A DNA stretch of 64,000 bases from Marinobacter confluentis (GCF_004785685.1 NZ_SRPF01000004.1:62001-126000); one strand, 5' to 3'. Counted from the first letter of the stretch, positions 38,580-48,635 are shown. Numbers and translations: made by a program. The notes: generated by a model from the letters alone, not told the origin.

Positions 38580-40226
38580 ATGACTGGAAAGAAAAAGTCG
38601 GCCCAGGCCTCGATTGAAGCCATGCACCGGGTGTTTACGGTGCCTGAGGCCCCTGAATCAACCCTGAGCCGCATTGATCAGAATATTTCCCGCAACCTCG
38701 CCGGCTTCCTCCAGGAACATATTGTCGCGGTTGAGCGGGACCTGTCTGAAGTCGAAAAAGACTTCTCCGACTACGCCATTCCCGAGAAGCCCATTTTCGT
38801 GTCGGAGCAGGCACAGTTCCTTCTGGAAAAACTGGTTGCCAACTCGGTTCACACGGCTTCCCCCAGCTTTATCGGTCACATGACGTCAGCGCTGCCCTAT
38901 TTTATGCTGCCGCTGTCCAAAATCATGATTGCCCTGAACCAGAACCTGGTGAAAACCGAGACCTCCAAGGCCTTCACGCCCATGGAACGCCAGGTACTGG
39001 GCATGATTCACCGGCTGGTCTACGAGCAGGACGGCGCCTTTTACCGTAAGTGGATGCACGACCCCCGCCATGCCCTGGGCGCCATGTGCTCCGGCGGCAC
39101 GGTGGCCAACCTGACCGCGCTCTGGGTGGCCCGTAACAATGCGTTTCCGGCGGAAGGCAGTTTTCGCGGCATTCACCAGGAAGGCCTGTTCCGCGCCCTG
39201 CGTTACTACGGCTGTGAAGGCGCGGCCATTCTGGTATCCCGGCGCGGACACTATTCCCTGCGCAAAGCCGCGGATGTACTGGGGCTGGGGCGTGAATTCC
39301 TGGTGCCGGTGGATACCGATGACGATAACAAGATCCAGACCGACGCCCTGCGCGAAAAGTGCATCGAGCTCCATCGCCAGAAAATCCGGGTTATTGCCAT
39401 CTGCGGCATTGCCGGCACCACCGAAACCGGCAACGTTGATCCTCTGGACGCCATGGCGGACATTGCCCGGGAGTTCGGCGCCCATTTCCATGTGGACGCT
39501 GCCTGGGGCGGGCCGACGCTGTTTTCGCGGACCCATCGCCATCTGATGCGGGGTATTGAAAAAGCGGACTCGGTCACCTTCGATGCCCACAAACAGCTTT
39601 ACGTACCCATGGGCGCCGGGCTGGTGGTCTTCCGCGATCCGTCACTGGCCAGTGCCGTGGAGCATCACGCCCAGTACATCATCCGTAAAGGGTCCCGCGA
39701 CCTCGGCAGCACCACTCTGGAAGGCTCACGCCCCGGCATGTCCATGCTGATCCAGTCAGGACTGAAAATACTGGCGCGGGAAGGCTATGAAATTCTGATT
39801 GATCAGGGGATCGACAAGGCCCGCACCTTTGCGGAGATGATCGATAACGAGCAGGATTTTGAGCTGGTTACCCAGCCGGAACTGAATATTCTGACCTACC
39901 GTTTCTGCCCGAAAAACGTGCAGGACGCCCTGGCAAGGGCGACGGCGGACCAGTCCGAGAAAATAAATACCTGCCTGAATCGCATCACCAAGTTCATTCA
40001 GAAAACCCAGCGGGAACGGGGCAAGGCATTTGTGTCACGGACAAGGCTGGAGCCGGCCCGGCACGATCATTTTCCGTGCATCGTGTTCCGGGTGGTGCTG
40101 GCCAACCCGCTAACCACCCGCGAGATTCTGGCGGACATTCTGGCTGAGCAGAGAGAGCTGGCCACCGAGCCAGAGATCCAGGACGAGATCAGCATTCTGC
40201 ACCAGATGGCAGCCAGCCCTCAGTAG
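38580..40226 (+). CDS. panP: Pyridoxal-dependent aspartate 1-decarboxylase PanP
   Basis: Group II PLP decarboxylase that makes beta-alanine from aspartate for pantothenate and CoA, replacing the pyruvoyl enzyme PanD. The product (about 548 residues) closely follows Vibrio-type PanP: RVFTVPEAPESTLSRIDQ, SVHTASPSFIGHMTSALPYF, LNQNLVKTETSKAFTPMERQ, HVDAAWGGPTLFS and the PLP Lys in TFDAHKQLYVPMGAG. The start is ambiguous: ATG at 38580 or GTG at 38571, neither with a good ribosome binding site. With coaBC and coaD, it gives the window three CoA-pathway genes. Confidence 0.92.
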   Translation: MTGKKKSAQASIEAMHRVFTVPEAPESTLSRIDQNISRNLAGFLQEHIVAVERDLSEVEKDFSDYAIPEKPIFVSEQAQFLLEKLVANSVHTASPSFIGHMTSALPYFMLPLSKIMIALNQNLVKTETSKAFTPMERQVLGMIHRLVYEQDGAFYRKWMHDPRHALGAMCSGGTVANLTALWVARNNAFPAEGSFRGIHQEGLFRALRYYGCEGAAILVSRRGHYSLRKAADVLGLGREFLVPVDTDDDNKIQTDALREKCIELHRQKIRVIAICGIAGTTETGNVDPLDAMADIAREFGAHFHVDAAWGGPTLFSRTHRHLMRGIEKADSVTFDAHKQLYVPMGAGLVVFRDPSLASAVEHHAQYIIRKGSRDLGSTTLEGSRPGMSMLIQSGLKILAREGYEILIDQGIDKARTFAEMIDNEQDFELVTQPELNILTYRFCPKNVQDALARATADQSEKINTCLNRITKFIQKTQRERGKAFVSRTRLEPARHDHFPCIVFRVVLANPLTTREILADILAEQRELATEPEIQDEISILHQMAASPQ

Positions 40227-40486
40227 AGGGCCTCTTCGTCGTCCAGCACTTCATCCAGAATATCCAGAAACATGCGGTCTGCGTCGCTCCAGCTCTCCGG
40301 AATGCGGATATTGGTGTTAGCGCTGATTTCCCGGGCGATCAGTTCGTTGGCATTGGGCTGATCCCGGTATTTACGGGCAATCTCAACGGATTTAACGGCG
40401 ATGGTCGGGTCACTCAGGACTTTCTTGATAAATACCCTGAGCTCGTCAATAACCCTGGCCTGACGGCTTTCTGAAGCTGAACTCAT
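40220..40486 (-). CDS. Small conserved-looking protein of unknown function
   Basis: An 88-residue protein (MSSASESRQARVIDELRVFI and onward) with two predicted helices and an acidic tail DEVLDDEEALY. No family is recognised. Its last 7 bp overlap the 3' end of the convergent panP. The coding look (consistent codon usage, start with good spacing) supports a real gene. Confidence 0.6.
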   Translation of the reverse strand: MSSASESRQARVIDELRVFIKKVLSDPTIAVKSVEIARKYRDQPNANELIAREISANTNIRIPESWSDADRMFLDILDEVLDDEEALY

Positions 40487-40587
40487 TCATTCATCCCCGG
40501 ACAGACAAACATTTCGGAGCACAGAGCTCCGCTGCGATAGCGTCTAGTATGGGCCAAAACGCCAGGGCGGCGCCAGACCCGTACCGA

Positions 40588-42147
40588 TCAGATCAGCAGC
40601 CCGCGAATGGTAAAGAACAGAATGGCTGCCAGGATTGCCGACACTGGAACCGTAATAATCCACGCGGCGACAATCCGTGTCAGGTGGGACCGCTTGACCA
40701 TTTCTTCCCGGTAGATCTTTTTCAGCCGCTTGCGTTCCTTTTTGGACAACGGCATCTGCTTCTTTTTCTTGCTGGCCTGCAGCAGCCGCTCCATTTCTTC
40801 CACTGACGCATTGCGGAAATCCTCCAGGAATGGCCGCAGCTTTTCCTGCTCCTTCTCGTCGTGACTTTCCATGATGCTGTGCAACTGGGTGGCGTAATTG
40901 CGCTTGAGGTATTCCCGCAGGAAGCCAACACCAAACACTCCGCCCACCGCGATATGCGTGGAGCTGACCGGCAACCCGAGCTGCGATGCAATGATCACGG
41001 TCAGCGCCGCTGACAGCGCAATACAGAAGGCGCGGGTCTTGTCCAGCTCGGTAATCTCGCTGCCCACCGTTTTGATCAGGCGCGGCCCGAACAGCATCAG
41101 GCCCACCGCCAGGCCCAGAGCCCCCACCAGCATCACCCAGAGGGGAATGGCCGCCGAGGTCACAACAGCACCGGCAGACAGCGCATCATTGATGGCCGCC
41201 AGCGGGCCTATGGCATTGGCCACGTCGTTGGCACCATGGGCGAAACTCAGCAGGGCAGCGGCGAAAATCATCGGCCAGGTGAACAGCTCGTTCACCCCGG
41301 CGGCGCTGTTTTCCATGGTGGCCGCCCGGCGACTGACCAGGACCCTCATGGCCACAAAAATAACAGCCGCCAGGGCCAGACCTACCAGTGTGGCCTCCAT
41401 GAAGTCCACTTTTACGATTTTCTTGACGCCTTTAACCATCAGGTAGGTGCCAAAAGCCCAGGCCATGATGGCCACCAGCCAGGGCACGAAGGTCCGCGCC
41501 GACGCGACCAGGTCCTTTCGGTAAAGTACGGTCCGCTTCAGGGCATAGAGGAACAATGCTGCAAGGACGCCGCCCATGACCGGCGAGATGACCCAGCTGG
41601 CGACAATCTTGCCCATAACGGCCCAATCGGCAATGCCCCAGCCACCGGCAGCAATACCGGCACCCAGAACACCCCCAACAATGGAGTGAGTGGTGGAGAC
41701 CGGAGCACCCATCCAGGTTGCCAGGTTCAGCCACAAAGCACCGGCAAGCAGCGCAGCGGTCATCAGCCAGACAAAGGTACTGGCATCGTCCAGCCGCTCT
41801 GCCGAGATAATCCCACCCTTGATGGTGGACACCACATCACCACCGGCAATAAGGGCACCAGCCGCTTCAAAAACGGCGGCGATCACCACCGCACCACCGA
41901 GGGTAAGCGCACCCGAACCCACGGCAGGGCCCACGTTGTTCGCGACATCGTTGGCACCGATGTTAATAGCCATATATCCGCCGATGACGGCGGCAGCCAT
42001 CAACAGCATACTGTTCGGCATGCCTGCACTGATCTGACCGACAACCAGAAACACCCCCAGCAGGAACAGAAAACTGAATCCGATCCGGTAGCGCTCGGTG
42101 GATGGGCTGGTCAGGAGGGTGTCGAGGAATCCTGTATTGTTGGCCAT
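40588..42147 (-). CDS. Low-affinity inorganic phosphate transporter, Pit family
   Basis: A 519-residue symporter with about 10-12 helices. The duplicated PiT signature is plain: GANDVANNVGPAVGSGAL in the first half and HGANDVANAIGPLAA in the second, each with the GAPVSTTHSIVGG / GLPVSSTHIAVGG partner motif. A long cytoplasmic loop with a basic cluster (KKKKQMPLSKKERKRLKK) precedes the last helix. It likely imports metal-phosphate with protons or Na+. No Pit-accessory PhoU-like gene is next to it. Confidence 0.94.
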   Translation of the reverse strand: MANNTGFLDTLLTSPSTERYRIGFSFLFLLGVFLVVGQISAGMPNSMLLMAAAVIGGYMAINIGANDVANNVGPAVGSGALTLGGAVVIAAVFEAAGALIAGGDVVSTIKGGIISAERLDDASTFVWLMTAALLAGALWLNLATWMGAPVSTTHSIVGGVLGAGIAAGGWGIADWAVMGKIVASWVISPVMGGVLAALFLYALKRTVLYRKDLVASARTFVPWLVAIMAWAFGTYLMVKGVKKIVKVDFMEATLVGLALAAVIFVAMRVLVSRRAATMENSAAGVNELFTWPMIFAAALLSFAHGANDVANAIGPLAAINDALSAGAVVTSAAIPLWVMLVGALGLAVGLMLFGPRLIKTVGSEITELDKTRAFCIALSAALTVIIASQLGLPVSSTHIAVGGVFGVGFLREYLKRNYATQLHSIMESHDEKEQEKLRPFLEDFRNASVEEMERLLQASKKKKQMPLSKKERKRLKKIYREEMVKRSHLTRIVAAWIITVPVSAILAAILFFTIRGLLI

Positions 42148-42341
42148 AGCAGGTCGGTCTCACAGCTGGGAGGGGGTTGGGTCGTTATCGCCCGGATACG
42201 CGTGCGAACTATAAAATTTTTGACATAAAAATGAAACATAACGGTCATAAAGCACGACTTTGACCGAAGTCACTGTTAAAGGTACCGGAGTGCGCTAACT
42301 TGGGTCCCTATCAACCTGAGCTAAAAGAACCCATAAAAACC

Positions 42342-43442
42342 ATGGCCAGTCTCCAGCAACCCAGCCACCAGATCGCCGATGAAAGCGAAGAGGCCCGTGT
42401 ATCGCGCCTGCTTACGGGGCTTTCAGTCATGGCCGTGCTTTTTCTGCTGGGCATTGGCGGCAAGGCATGGTTTGCCGAGCACCACACCCATGCCTGGGTA
42501 CTCTGGGCCTTCGGGGCGTTTGTGGTCGCCAACATGCTGGTCTACGCCCAGACAGGTAACCGGGCCCGACAGAAAGGCGGGCTCATTTCCATTGTCGGGC
42601 TGCTGTTCGGCTACCTGATCATTACCGGGGGTGAAAGCAACACCGGGCCGCTGTGGTTCTATGTTTTCCCGCCCCTGCTGTTTTACCTCACGGACCTGAA
42701 AACCGGCACCGCAGTGCTGTTATTCTGCGTTCTGATAGCCGTTGTGGTGTTCCAGTTTCCGCAGCTGCCATTCGTTACGGCAGAATACAGCACGGATTTC
42801 AAGATCCGTTTTTTCGCCACCCTGGCCTTTGAATCCATCTTCTGCTTTGTTCTGGAGGCCTCGCGCCTGAACGCCCGAAAAGAACTGATGGACATGGCCC
42901 TGGCCCACAAGTTTGCCGCCAGTACCGATGAACTGACCGGCCTGTCGAACCGACGGGATATGCATCACCGGCTGAATGAAGAGCTGTCCCGCTACCAGCG
43001 CTCCGGGCATCACTTCTCGGTTGCGCTAATTGACCTGGACCTGTTCAAACAGATTAACGACCGACACGGCCACGATGCCGGCGACCAGGTGTTGCGAGAC
43101 TTTGCGGCCCTGATGCAATCGGTCATCCGCCAGACTGACGTGGCCGCCCGCTGGGGCGGTGAGGAATTCCTGATTCTTCTGCCAGACACCTCACTGCTGC
43201 AGGCCCTGACACTGGCCGAACGCCTGCGCCAACGAGTCTCCCGGCACGAATTCAGTTTTGCCGGACAGGCCATGCCCGTTACTATTAGCGCCGGAGTCTG
43301 CTCGATTGCCAAAACCGGCTCGATTAACGAGCTGTTGAAGCAGGCCGATCTTCATCTATACAGCGCCAAAGAGAGCGGCCGCGACCGGATCGCCCCAAGA
43401 GTCAGAACCCAGGAATCCGGTACGGCCCTGGCCGACAACTAA
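42342..43442 (+). CDS. Membrane-bound GGDEF diguanylate cyclase
   Basis: A 366-residue protein with about five to six N-terminal helices (roughly 25-175) and a C-terminal GGDEF domain. The active site is RWGGEEF, an accepted active variant. The inhibitory I-site RxxD is present as RQTD five residues ahead, so feedback by c-di-GMP is expected. The substrate helix reads DELTGLSNRRD and the metal site ALIDLDLFKQINDRHGHDAGD. Start: ATG at 42342 is preferred; a TTG lies 42 bases before. Confidence 0.9.
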   Translation: MASLQQPSHQIADESEEARVSRLLTGLSVMAVLFLLGIGGKAWFAEHHTHAWVLWAFGAFVVANMLVYAQTGNRARQKGGLISIVGLLFGYLIITGGESNTGPLWFYVFPPLLFYLTDLKTGTAVLLFCVLIAVVVFQFPQLPFVTAEYSTDFKIRFFATLAFESIFCFVLEASRLNARKELMDMALAHKFAASTDELTGLSNRRDMHHRLNEELSRYQRSGHHFSVALIDLDLFKQINDRHGHDAGDQVLRDFAALMQSVIRQTDVAARWGGEEFLILLPDTSLLQALTLAERLRQRVSRHEFSFAGQAMPVTISAGVCSIAKTGSINELLKQADLHLYSAKESGRDRIAPRVRTQESGTALADN

Positions 43443-43459
43443 CCAAGACAGGATGCAGT

Positions 43460-43906
43460 ATGGCTTCAATCCGAATTCTGGTTGGCAGCGTCTATGGGGG
43501 CGCTCTGATCACCGCCCGGGAACTGAAAAAAGCACTGGAGCCGGAAGGCCATACCCTGGTCGTCAACGAGCAGCCCGAGCTGACGGACATCACCGATAAC
43601 AACGACCCTGTGCTGATCTGTACCTCCACCACCGGACAGGGCGAAGTGCCGCCAAATCTGCTGCCGTTTTACCTGGACCTGCGGGAAACCCTGCCCCAGC
43701 AGCCGGGACGGCCTTTTGGCGTTATCGTGCTGGGAGACAGCTCCTACGGCGATACCTTTTGTAGCGCGGGGGACCTGATGGAAGAGGCGTTTCTGGGAAC
43801 CGGCGCCCGCAAAATCGGGAACACCCTGAAAATCGATGCGCTGGAGTCCATTGAGCCAGAAAAAGAGGCTCTGGACTGGTCACGGGAGTGGCTGGCACTA
43901 CTCTAA
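43460..43906 (+). CDS. Short-chain flavodoxin (MioC-like)
   Basis: A 148-residue FMN protein. The phosphate loop is GSVYGGALITARELK, a looser form of the T/S-x-T-G-x-T loop; ICTSTTGQGEVPPN and VLGDSSYGDTFCSAG give the two flavin-stacking loops. Similar to MioC and to the flavodoxin part of sulfite reductase. The electron partner is not evident. AGGATGCAGT leads to the ATG; it is 17 bp after the cyclase gene. Confidence 0.87.
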   Translation: MASIRILVGSVYGGALITARELKKALEPEGHTLVVNEQPELTDITDNNDPVLICTSTTGQGEVPPNLLPFYLDLRETLPQQPGRPFGVIVLGDSSYGDTFCSAGDLMEEAFLGTGARKIGNTLKIDALESIEPEKEALDWSREWLALL

Positions 43907-44008
43907 CGCCAGATACCGGGAGCGCCATAATTGCGAAAGCATGTCAATTCGACCTTGAGCGACCCGACGCTTGAGGTCATAATTGTCGAAAACTCACTAT
44001 AAAAATGG

Positions 44009-46579
44009 TTGAACGTGCGCCAAATTGCTCAGTATTTCGCCCTGGCGGGCGTATTGATCATGATGGCTTTCAACATCCAGGCAAGCCCCGACACACAGGG
44101 CTACGCAATCCCGGAGGCGGAATATCTCCGGGTGGCACCTTCGCAGCAGATGGATCTCACAGAAGCACAGGCTTCTGATCGTTGGCAGACACTGGAAGAA
44201 GAGAGCCCCAACTTCGGATACATTTCCGATACGGTGTGGCTCCGTTTCTCCGTTCCGGACCTGACCGGTGACCGGGAACTGCTTGAAATCCGCTACCCTC
44301 AGCTTGATGACATTACCTTTTACCTGCTGGAAAACGGGCAGCTCAAACAGCGGATAGTCACCGGCGACCGCTACCCGTTTGAACAGCGCCCCGTGGCGCA
44401 CCGGCATTTCCTGTTCCCGTTCGACACCAGCCCCGGCAATACCTATGAGATTGTTCTGCAGGTGAAAACCCAGGGCGCCATGCAGATCCCCATGCGCCTT
44501 TGGACCCCCGGCGATTTCTTCGAAAAGGTCTCCATTGAGGACCAGCTTCACTCCGTCTATTACGGCATTCTGCTGTCGGTCATTTTCTTCAACCTGTTTG
44601 TTTTCCTGGCCCTGCGCGAGCGCATGTACCTGCTTTATGTGCTATCCACCGCAGGCTATTTGCTGCTGATCAGCACCCTTAACGGCACCGCCTTCCACCT
44701 GCTCTGGCCGGCCTTTCCGGGCCTGCAGAACCAGGCAATGATGATCACCGTGCCCACGGTCGTCATTTTCACACTGCTGTTTTCCCGGGAATTCCTTAAC
44801 CTTCGGCAGACCGGGCCCACCATGGATCTGATGGTCAGGGCGACCATCGCCCTGAACATCGGTGCTTTCGTGATTTCCTTTATCACCAGTTACAGCCTGG
44901 CCAGCCAGGTGACAGTGGCGCTGGCCATTCCAAGCTGCCTGCTGCTGACGGTCATTGGCCCGGTGCAGTGGTTCCGGGGCAACCCCCAGGCCGGCTACTA
45001 CACCCTGGCCTGGGGTCTTCTGACATTGGGCAGTGCGGTCGCGGCGGCCAATAAATATGGCCTGTTGCCAAACAACTTCCTGACCGCCTACAGCATCGAG
45101 ATCGGCTCGGCCCTGGAGGCGATCCTGCTGACCATCGCGCTGGCAGCCCGGCTATATCAGGAGCGCGAAGACAAGGTGGAAGCCCGGGAGGCGGAAATCT
45201 CAGCCATGGCGGCCCGACGTAATGCCGAACTGCGGCTGATCGACCAGGCGTTGCACCACCCACTGACCGGGCTGCCAAACCGCACCAGCCTGGAAATGGC
45301 CATTAACGAGCTGATCAACCGCAATCAGCGCACCCGTTACTCCATTGCGGTGATTCACCTCACCAACCTGCAGGCGATCACCAAAACCCTTGGGCATCAC
45401 AACACCGACCGGCTGATAGAGCTGGCCGCGCAACGGTTCAACGCAACCTTGGGGGAACTGCCAGGCATCTGCGCAGTGGAAATATCGGGCAAACAAACTT
45501 TCTATCTGGCGTCACTGGAAACCGATACCTTCGGCTTCGTTGTCGCCACCGACGAAGTCATTCAGACCCCCAACGCCATGATGCGTGCACTGGAAGCCAT
45601 CCGTGAACCCCTGGACTACCTTGGCATGCAACTGCCCCTGGATCCGCGCACCGGTACCGCCATCTACCCGGATCATGCCGACGACGCCACTACCCTGATC
45701 CGCCGGGCATACATCGCCCAGGGTTCGGAAGACGCCAGGGATCGGGGCCTGGCTTTCTACCAGCCTGCCCGGGATTCCTACAGCGCCGACCGGTTGACCC
45801 TGGTATCGGAACTGCGGGCCGCGTTGCAGAACGACGAACTGCAGCTTTACCTACAACCCAAGCTGTCACTGACATCACACACAATCGTCGGGGTAGAGGC
45901 GCTGATTCGCTGGCCGGGCCGCAGCTCGCCCATCCGCCCGGACGAGATCGTTGCCATCGCAGAGCAGACTGGCCTGATCAAACCGCTGACCCGCTGGGTG
46001 CTGGAAAAGGCACTGCAGCTTCGCGCACAGCTTCATGAACAGGGCTTGCCGCTGGATATCTCGGTTAACATTTCCCCCAACAACCTGCGGGAGCCGGATT
46101 TCCCGATCTTTGTGCAACGGTTGATGAACAGCTATCACTCCGTGCGGGGCGCCATCACCCTGGAAGTCACCGAAACCTCGATGATGCAGGACCCGGTCAA
46201 TTCCCTGCGGGCGCTGAACTCGCTGCACAGCACCGGTATTCCGCTGTCGATTGACGATTTCGGTTCCGGGTATTCGTCGCTGTCCTACATCAAGCAGTTG
46301 CCCGCCAGCGAGATCAAGATCGACCAGTCGCTGATTACCGAACTGCTGTCCCAGACAGACGACCGGGTCATTGTCCGCACCACCATCGAGATGTGCCACA
46401 GCCTGGGCTATGTGGTGGTCGCCGAGGGCGTGGAAGACACCAGGACACTGGAACTACTGAAGGAGATGGGTTGCGACATGATTCAGGGCTTTATCCTGAC
46501 CCCACCCCTGCCCATTGATGAACTGGTCGCCTGGATCGAAGCCTTCGACTCGGAAGGCTCCGCCAGAAAACTGGGCTAG
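44009..46579 (+). CDS. 7TM-DISM sensor with degenerate GGDEF and intact EAL phosphodiesterase domain
   Basis: An 856-residue c-di-GMP protein. Order: signal/anchor helix (about 8-26), periplasmic 7TMR-DISMED2 sensor (about 30-180, with VWLRFSVPDL), seven helices (about 185-390), a coiled linker, a GGDEF-like domain (about 410-560) whose signature loop is lost (DTFGFVV in its place), and an EAL domain (about 590-845). The EAL motif (VGVEALIRW), NISPNNL, TLEVTETS, SIDDFGSGYSSL, the Lys of EIKIDQSL and VAEGVED are all present, so hydrolysis of c-di-GMP is predicted. Start is TTG at 44009 or GTG at 44015; neither has a clear ribosome binding site. Confidence 0.9.
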   Translation: MNVRQIAQYFALAGVLIMMAFNIQASPDTQGYAIPEAEYLRVAPSQQMDLTEAQASDRWQTLEEESPNFGYISDTVWLRFSVPDLTGDRELLEIRYPQLDDITFYLLENGQLKQRIVTGDRYPFEQRPVAHRHFLFPFDTSPGNTYEIVLQVKTQGAMQIPMRLWTPGDFFEKVSIEDQLHSVYYGILLSVIFFNLFVFLALRERMYLLYVLSTAGYLLLISTLNGTAFHLLWPAFPGLQNQAMMITVPTVVIFTLLFSREFLNLRQTGPTMDLMVRATIALNIGAFVISFITSYSLASQVTVALAIPSCLLLTVIGPVQWFRGNPQAGYYTLAWGLLTLGSAVAAANKYGLLPNNFLTAYSIEIGSALEAILLTIALAARLYQEREDKVEAREAEISAMAARRNAELRLIDQALHHPLTGLPNRTSLEMAINELINRNQRTRYSIAVIHLTNLQAITKTLGHHNTDRLIELAAQRFNATLGELPGICAVEISGKQTFYLASLETDTFGFVVATDEVIQTPNAMMRALEAIREPLDYLGMQLPLDPRTGTAIYPDHADDATTLIRRAYIAQGSEDARDRGLAFYQPARDSYSADRLTLVSELRAALQNDELQLYLQPKLSLTSHTIVGVEALIRWPGRSSPIRPDEIVAIAEQTGLIKPLTRWVLEKALQLRAQLHEQGLPLDISVNISPNNLREPDFPIFVQRLMNSYHSVRGAITLEVTETSMMQDPVNSLRALNSLHSTGIPLSIDDFGSGYSSLSYIKQLPASEIKIDQSLITELLSQTDDRVIVRTTIEMCHSLGYVVVAEGVEDTRTLELLKEMGCDMIQGFILTPPLPIDELVAWIEAFDSEGSARKLG

Positions 46580-46583
46580 GGCA

Positions 46584-47441
46584 TCAACTGCGCTGACGGA
46601 TCAGCGCTTCCTGGGCCGTGGAGGCCACAAGACGACCGTCCTGATCGTAGAAGCTGCCACGATTGAACCCTCGCCCGCCCGAAGCACTCGGGCTGTCCTT
46701 GTCATAAAGCAGCCACTGGTCCATGCGAAACGGGCGGTGGAACCAGATCGCATGGTCCAGGCTGGCCACCTGCAGGCCTTTGCTCAGAAACGTCACGCCA
46801 TGGGGGTTGAGCGACGTTCCCAGAAACGCAAAGTCTGAAGAATAGGCCAGCAGGCAACAGTGCAGCATGGGGTCATCGGGCAGTTCACCCTGGGCCCGGA
46901 ACCAGCTTTTGCGGTATGGCGGGCGGGCCTCGGGCTGCAATGGATTCACCGGGTCAATGGGCCGGATCTCGATGGGCCGGTCCCGGGTCAGGGTTGCCCG
47001 CCGGTGTTCCGGCACATGAGGGGCCAGGAGTTTTCCGTAATCCTGTTCCGATTTAAGCCCGTCTGGCCCTGGGGCCTCCGGTTTTTCAAACTGGTGATCA
47101 AACCCCTCCTCGGCCACCTGGAACGACATTGAACTGGTCAGAATTTCCTTGCCTTCCTGCCGGGCAATAACCCGACGAACGGAAAAGGTACCGCCATCCC
47201 GGACCCGCTGAACCTCATAGTCAATAGGCAACTGGTGGTTGCCGGGACGCAGAAAGTAGGCGTGCATGGAATGAGGCATGCGGCCCTCGATGGTACGGCC
47301 GGCGGCCATCAGCGCCTGGCCCAGCACCTGGCCACCGAATACATTGGGAAAGCCAAGGTCCTCACTCTGGCCCTGGAAATGATCATCCCCAACGGGGGAT
47401 AGGTCCAGCAATTCCACTAACTTGCGGGTTACGTCAAGCAT
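46584..47441 (-). CDS. tesB: Acyl-CoA thioesterase II
   Basis: Hydrolyses medium- and long-chain acyl-CoA to free acid and CoA. The 285-residue double-hotdog protein has the TesB features FPNVFGGQVLGQALMAAGRT, MHSMHAYFLRPGN, SVRRVIARQEGKEILTSSMSF and, in the second repeat, LAYSSDFAFLGTSLNPH and SLDHAIWFHRPFRMDQWLLYDKDSPSA with the catalytic Asp and Thr/Gln region. GGAGAAGG lies just before the ATG. It follows rubB on the same strand by 17 bp. Confidence 0.95.
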   Translation of the reverse strand: MLDVTRKLVELLDLSPVGDDHFQGQSEDLGFPNVFGGQVLGQALMAAGRTIEGRMPHSMHAYFLRPGNHQLPIDYEVQRVRDGGTFSVRRVIARQEGKEILTSSMSFQVAEEGFDHQFEKPEAPGPDGLKSEQDYGKLLAPHVPEHRRATLTRDRPIEIRPIDPVNPLQPEARPPYRKSWFRAQGELPDDPMLHCCLLAYSSDFAFLGTSLNPHGVTFLSKGLQVASLDHAIWFHRPFRMDQWLLYDKDSPSASGGRGFNRGSFYDQDGRLVASTAQEALIRQRS

Positions 47442-47458
47442 GCCTTCTCCTGTCCGGC

Positions 47459-48625
47459 CTAGCCGTGTATCGGCGGCACTTCCTTTGAAAGGGCCTGTTT
47501 TTCCACGGCGTAGCTGCCAGTTACGGCAAAACCGAGAATCTGCCCGTCGCCGGACTTGAATAACGCACGCACGTTCTGGCCATCGGCTTCAATTTCCCAG
47601 TCGCCTTCCGCGTCTGCCGAGGGGGGGCAGACGGCAGTGGGGCACGAGGGTGTTTTCACAATGACCGGCATGGTGCCGTAGGCTACCTCGGTGCGATCAC
47701 CGGCCAGGGTTTTGGCCAGGGCACGGGCGCAGGCCATCAGCGGCATCACATAGGGCAGAACCATGCCGTCCACTTCAGCGCAGTCGCCCAGGGAATAGAT
47801 ATCGGCCGCCGAGGTTTCCAGCGCCCGGTTGACCAGGATTCCGCGACCGGTGTCCAGCCCGGCGTCTGCAGCCAGTTCCTTTCTTGGCCGCAGCCCCACG
47901 GCCGACAGCACCAGATCCGCGTCCAGGGTTTCGCCGTTGGCCAGGGTCAGCCTGACGCCGTTATCGGCGGTTGCGATATGGTCCACCACCGTGCCCAGAT
48001 GGAATCTCGCCCCCAGGTCGGTCAGACCACTCAACACGGCATCGGCCGCCGCTTCCGGCAACAGACCGGGCATAACACGGTCATCCGGCGCAATCACATC
48101 CACCTCATGGCCACCATTGCGCAGGTCGTTGGCAAACTCACAGCCGATCAGGCCCGCGCCCATAATGGCAACCCGGCGGGCGCCATCGCCACTGCCATCG
48201 AGGGCCTTGCGGAACGCCCGGTAATCCATCAGGTCGTTGATGGAGAAAACATGCTCCTTGCCATCTCCGGGAATCGACAGACGAACCACATCCGCGCCCC
48301 AGGCAAGTACCAGTTTGCTGTAGGTCAGGCGTTCATCCCCCAGAAGCAGCTGGTGGGCGTCCGGATCGATACCGGTGACGGTGGCAAAGGTTTTCAGGGT
48401 GACATCCAGCTGCTCTTCCATCTGTTCCGGCGGGGCCTGAATCAGTTCCTCGGCGTCCTTTCCCTTGGTAAAACCGGTAGACAGCATAGGCTTGGAATAG
48501 CTCGCGCCGTCATCGGCGGTTACCATTACGATGGGCGTCTGCTTGTCCTGCTTGCGCAATTCCCTGGCCAGGGTGTAGCCGGACAGCCCGGTTCCCACAA
48601 TAACAATGGGCGCTTGTGTGCTCAT
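47459..48625 (-). CDS. rubB: Rubredoxin-NAD(+) reductase
   Basis: FAD enzyme that reduces rubredoxin with NADH, feeding alkane hydroxylase (AlkB-type) systems. The 388-residue protein carries the FAD site IVIVGTGLSGYTLARELRK, the NAD site AIMGAGLIGCEFANDL, the second FAD motif IYSLGDCAEVDG and the C-terminal rubredoxin-reductase domain after VIVKTPSCPTAVCPP. It is 10 bp downstream of rubA, as in Pseudomonas. No alkB gene is in the window. Confidence 0.95.
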   Translation of the reverse strand: MSTQAPIVIVGTGLSGYTLARELRKQDKQTPIVMVTADDGASYSKPMLSTGFTKGKDAEELIQAPPEQMEEQLDVTLKTFATVTGIDPDAHQLLLGDERLTYSKLVLAWGADVVRLSIPGDGKEHVFSINDLMDYRAFRKALDGSGDGARRVAIMGAGLIGCEFANDLRNGGHEVDVIAPDDRVMPGLLPEAAADAVLSGLTDLGARFHLGTVVDHIATADNGVRLTLANGETLDADLVLSAVGLRPRKELAADAGLDTGRGILVNRALETSAADIYSLGDCAEVDGMVLPYVMPLMACARALAKTLAGDRTEVAYGTMPVIVKTPSCPTAVCPPSADAEGDWEIEADGQNVRALFKSGDGQILGFAVTGSYAVEKQALSKEVPPIHG

Positions 48626-48635
48626 TGGATGATCC

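Noticed and set aside
42221..42250. Pho-box-like repeats (three CAT cores) upstream of pit and the GGDEF gene
   Set aside because: Cores are 13 and 9 bp apart, not the 11-bp phase of Pho boxes.
44005..44030. ATG at 44005 as start of the 7TM-EAL gene
   Set aside because: It is in a different frame from the EAL protein and closes quickly; the TTG/GTG starts are in frame.
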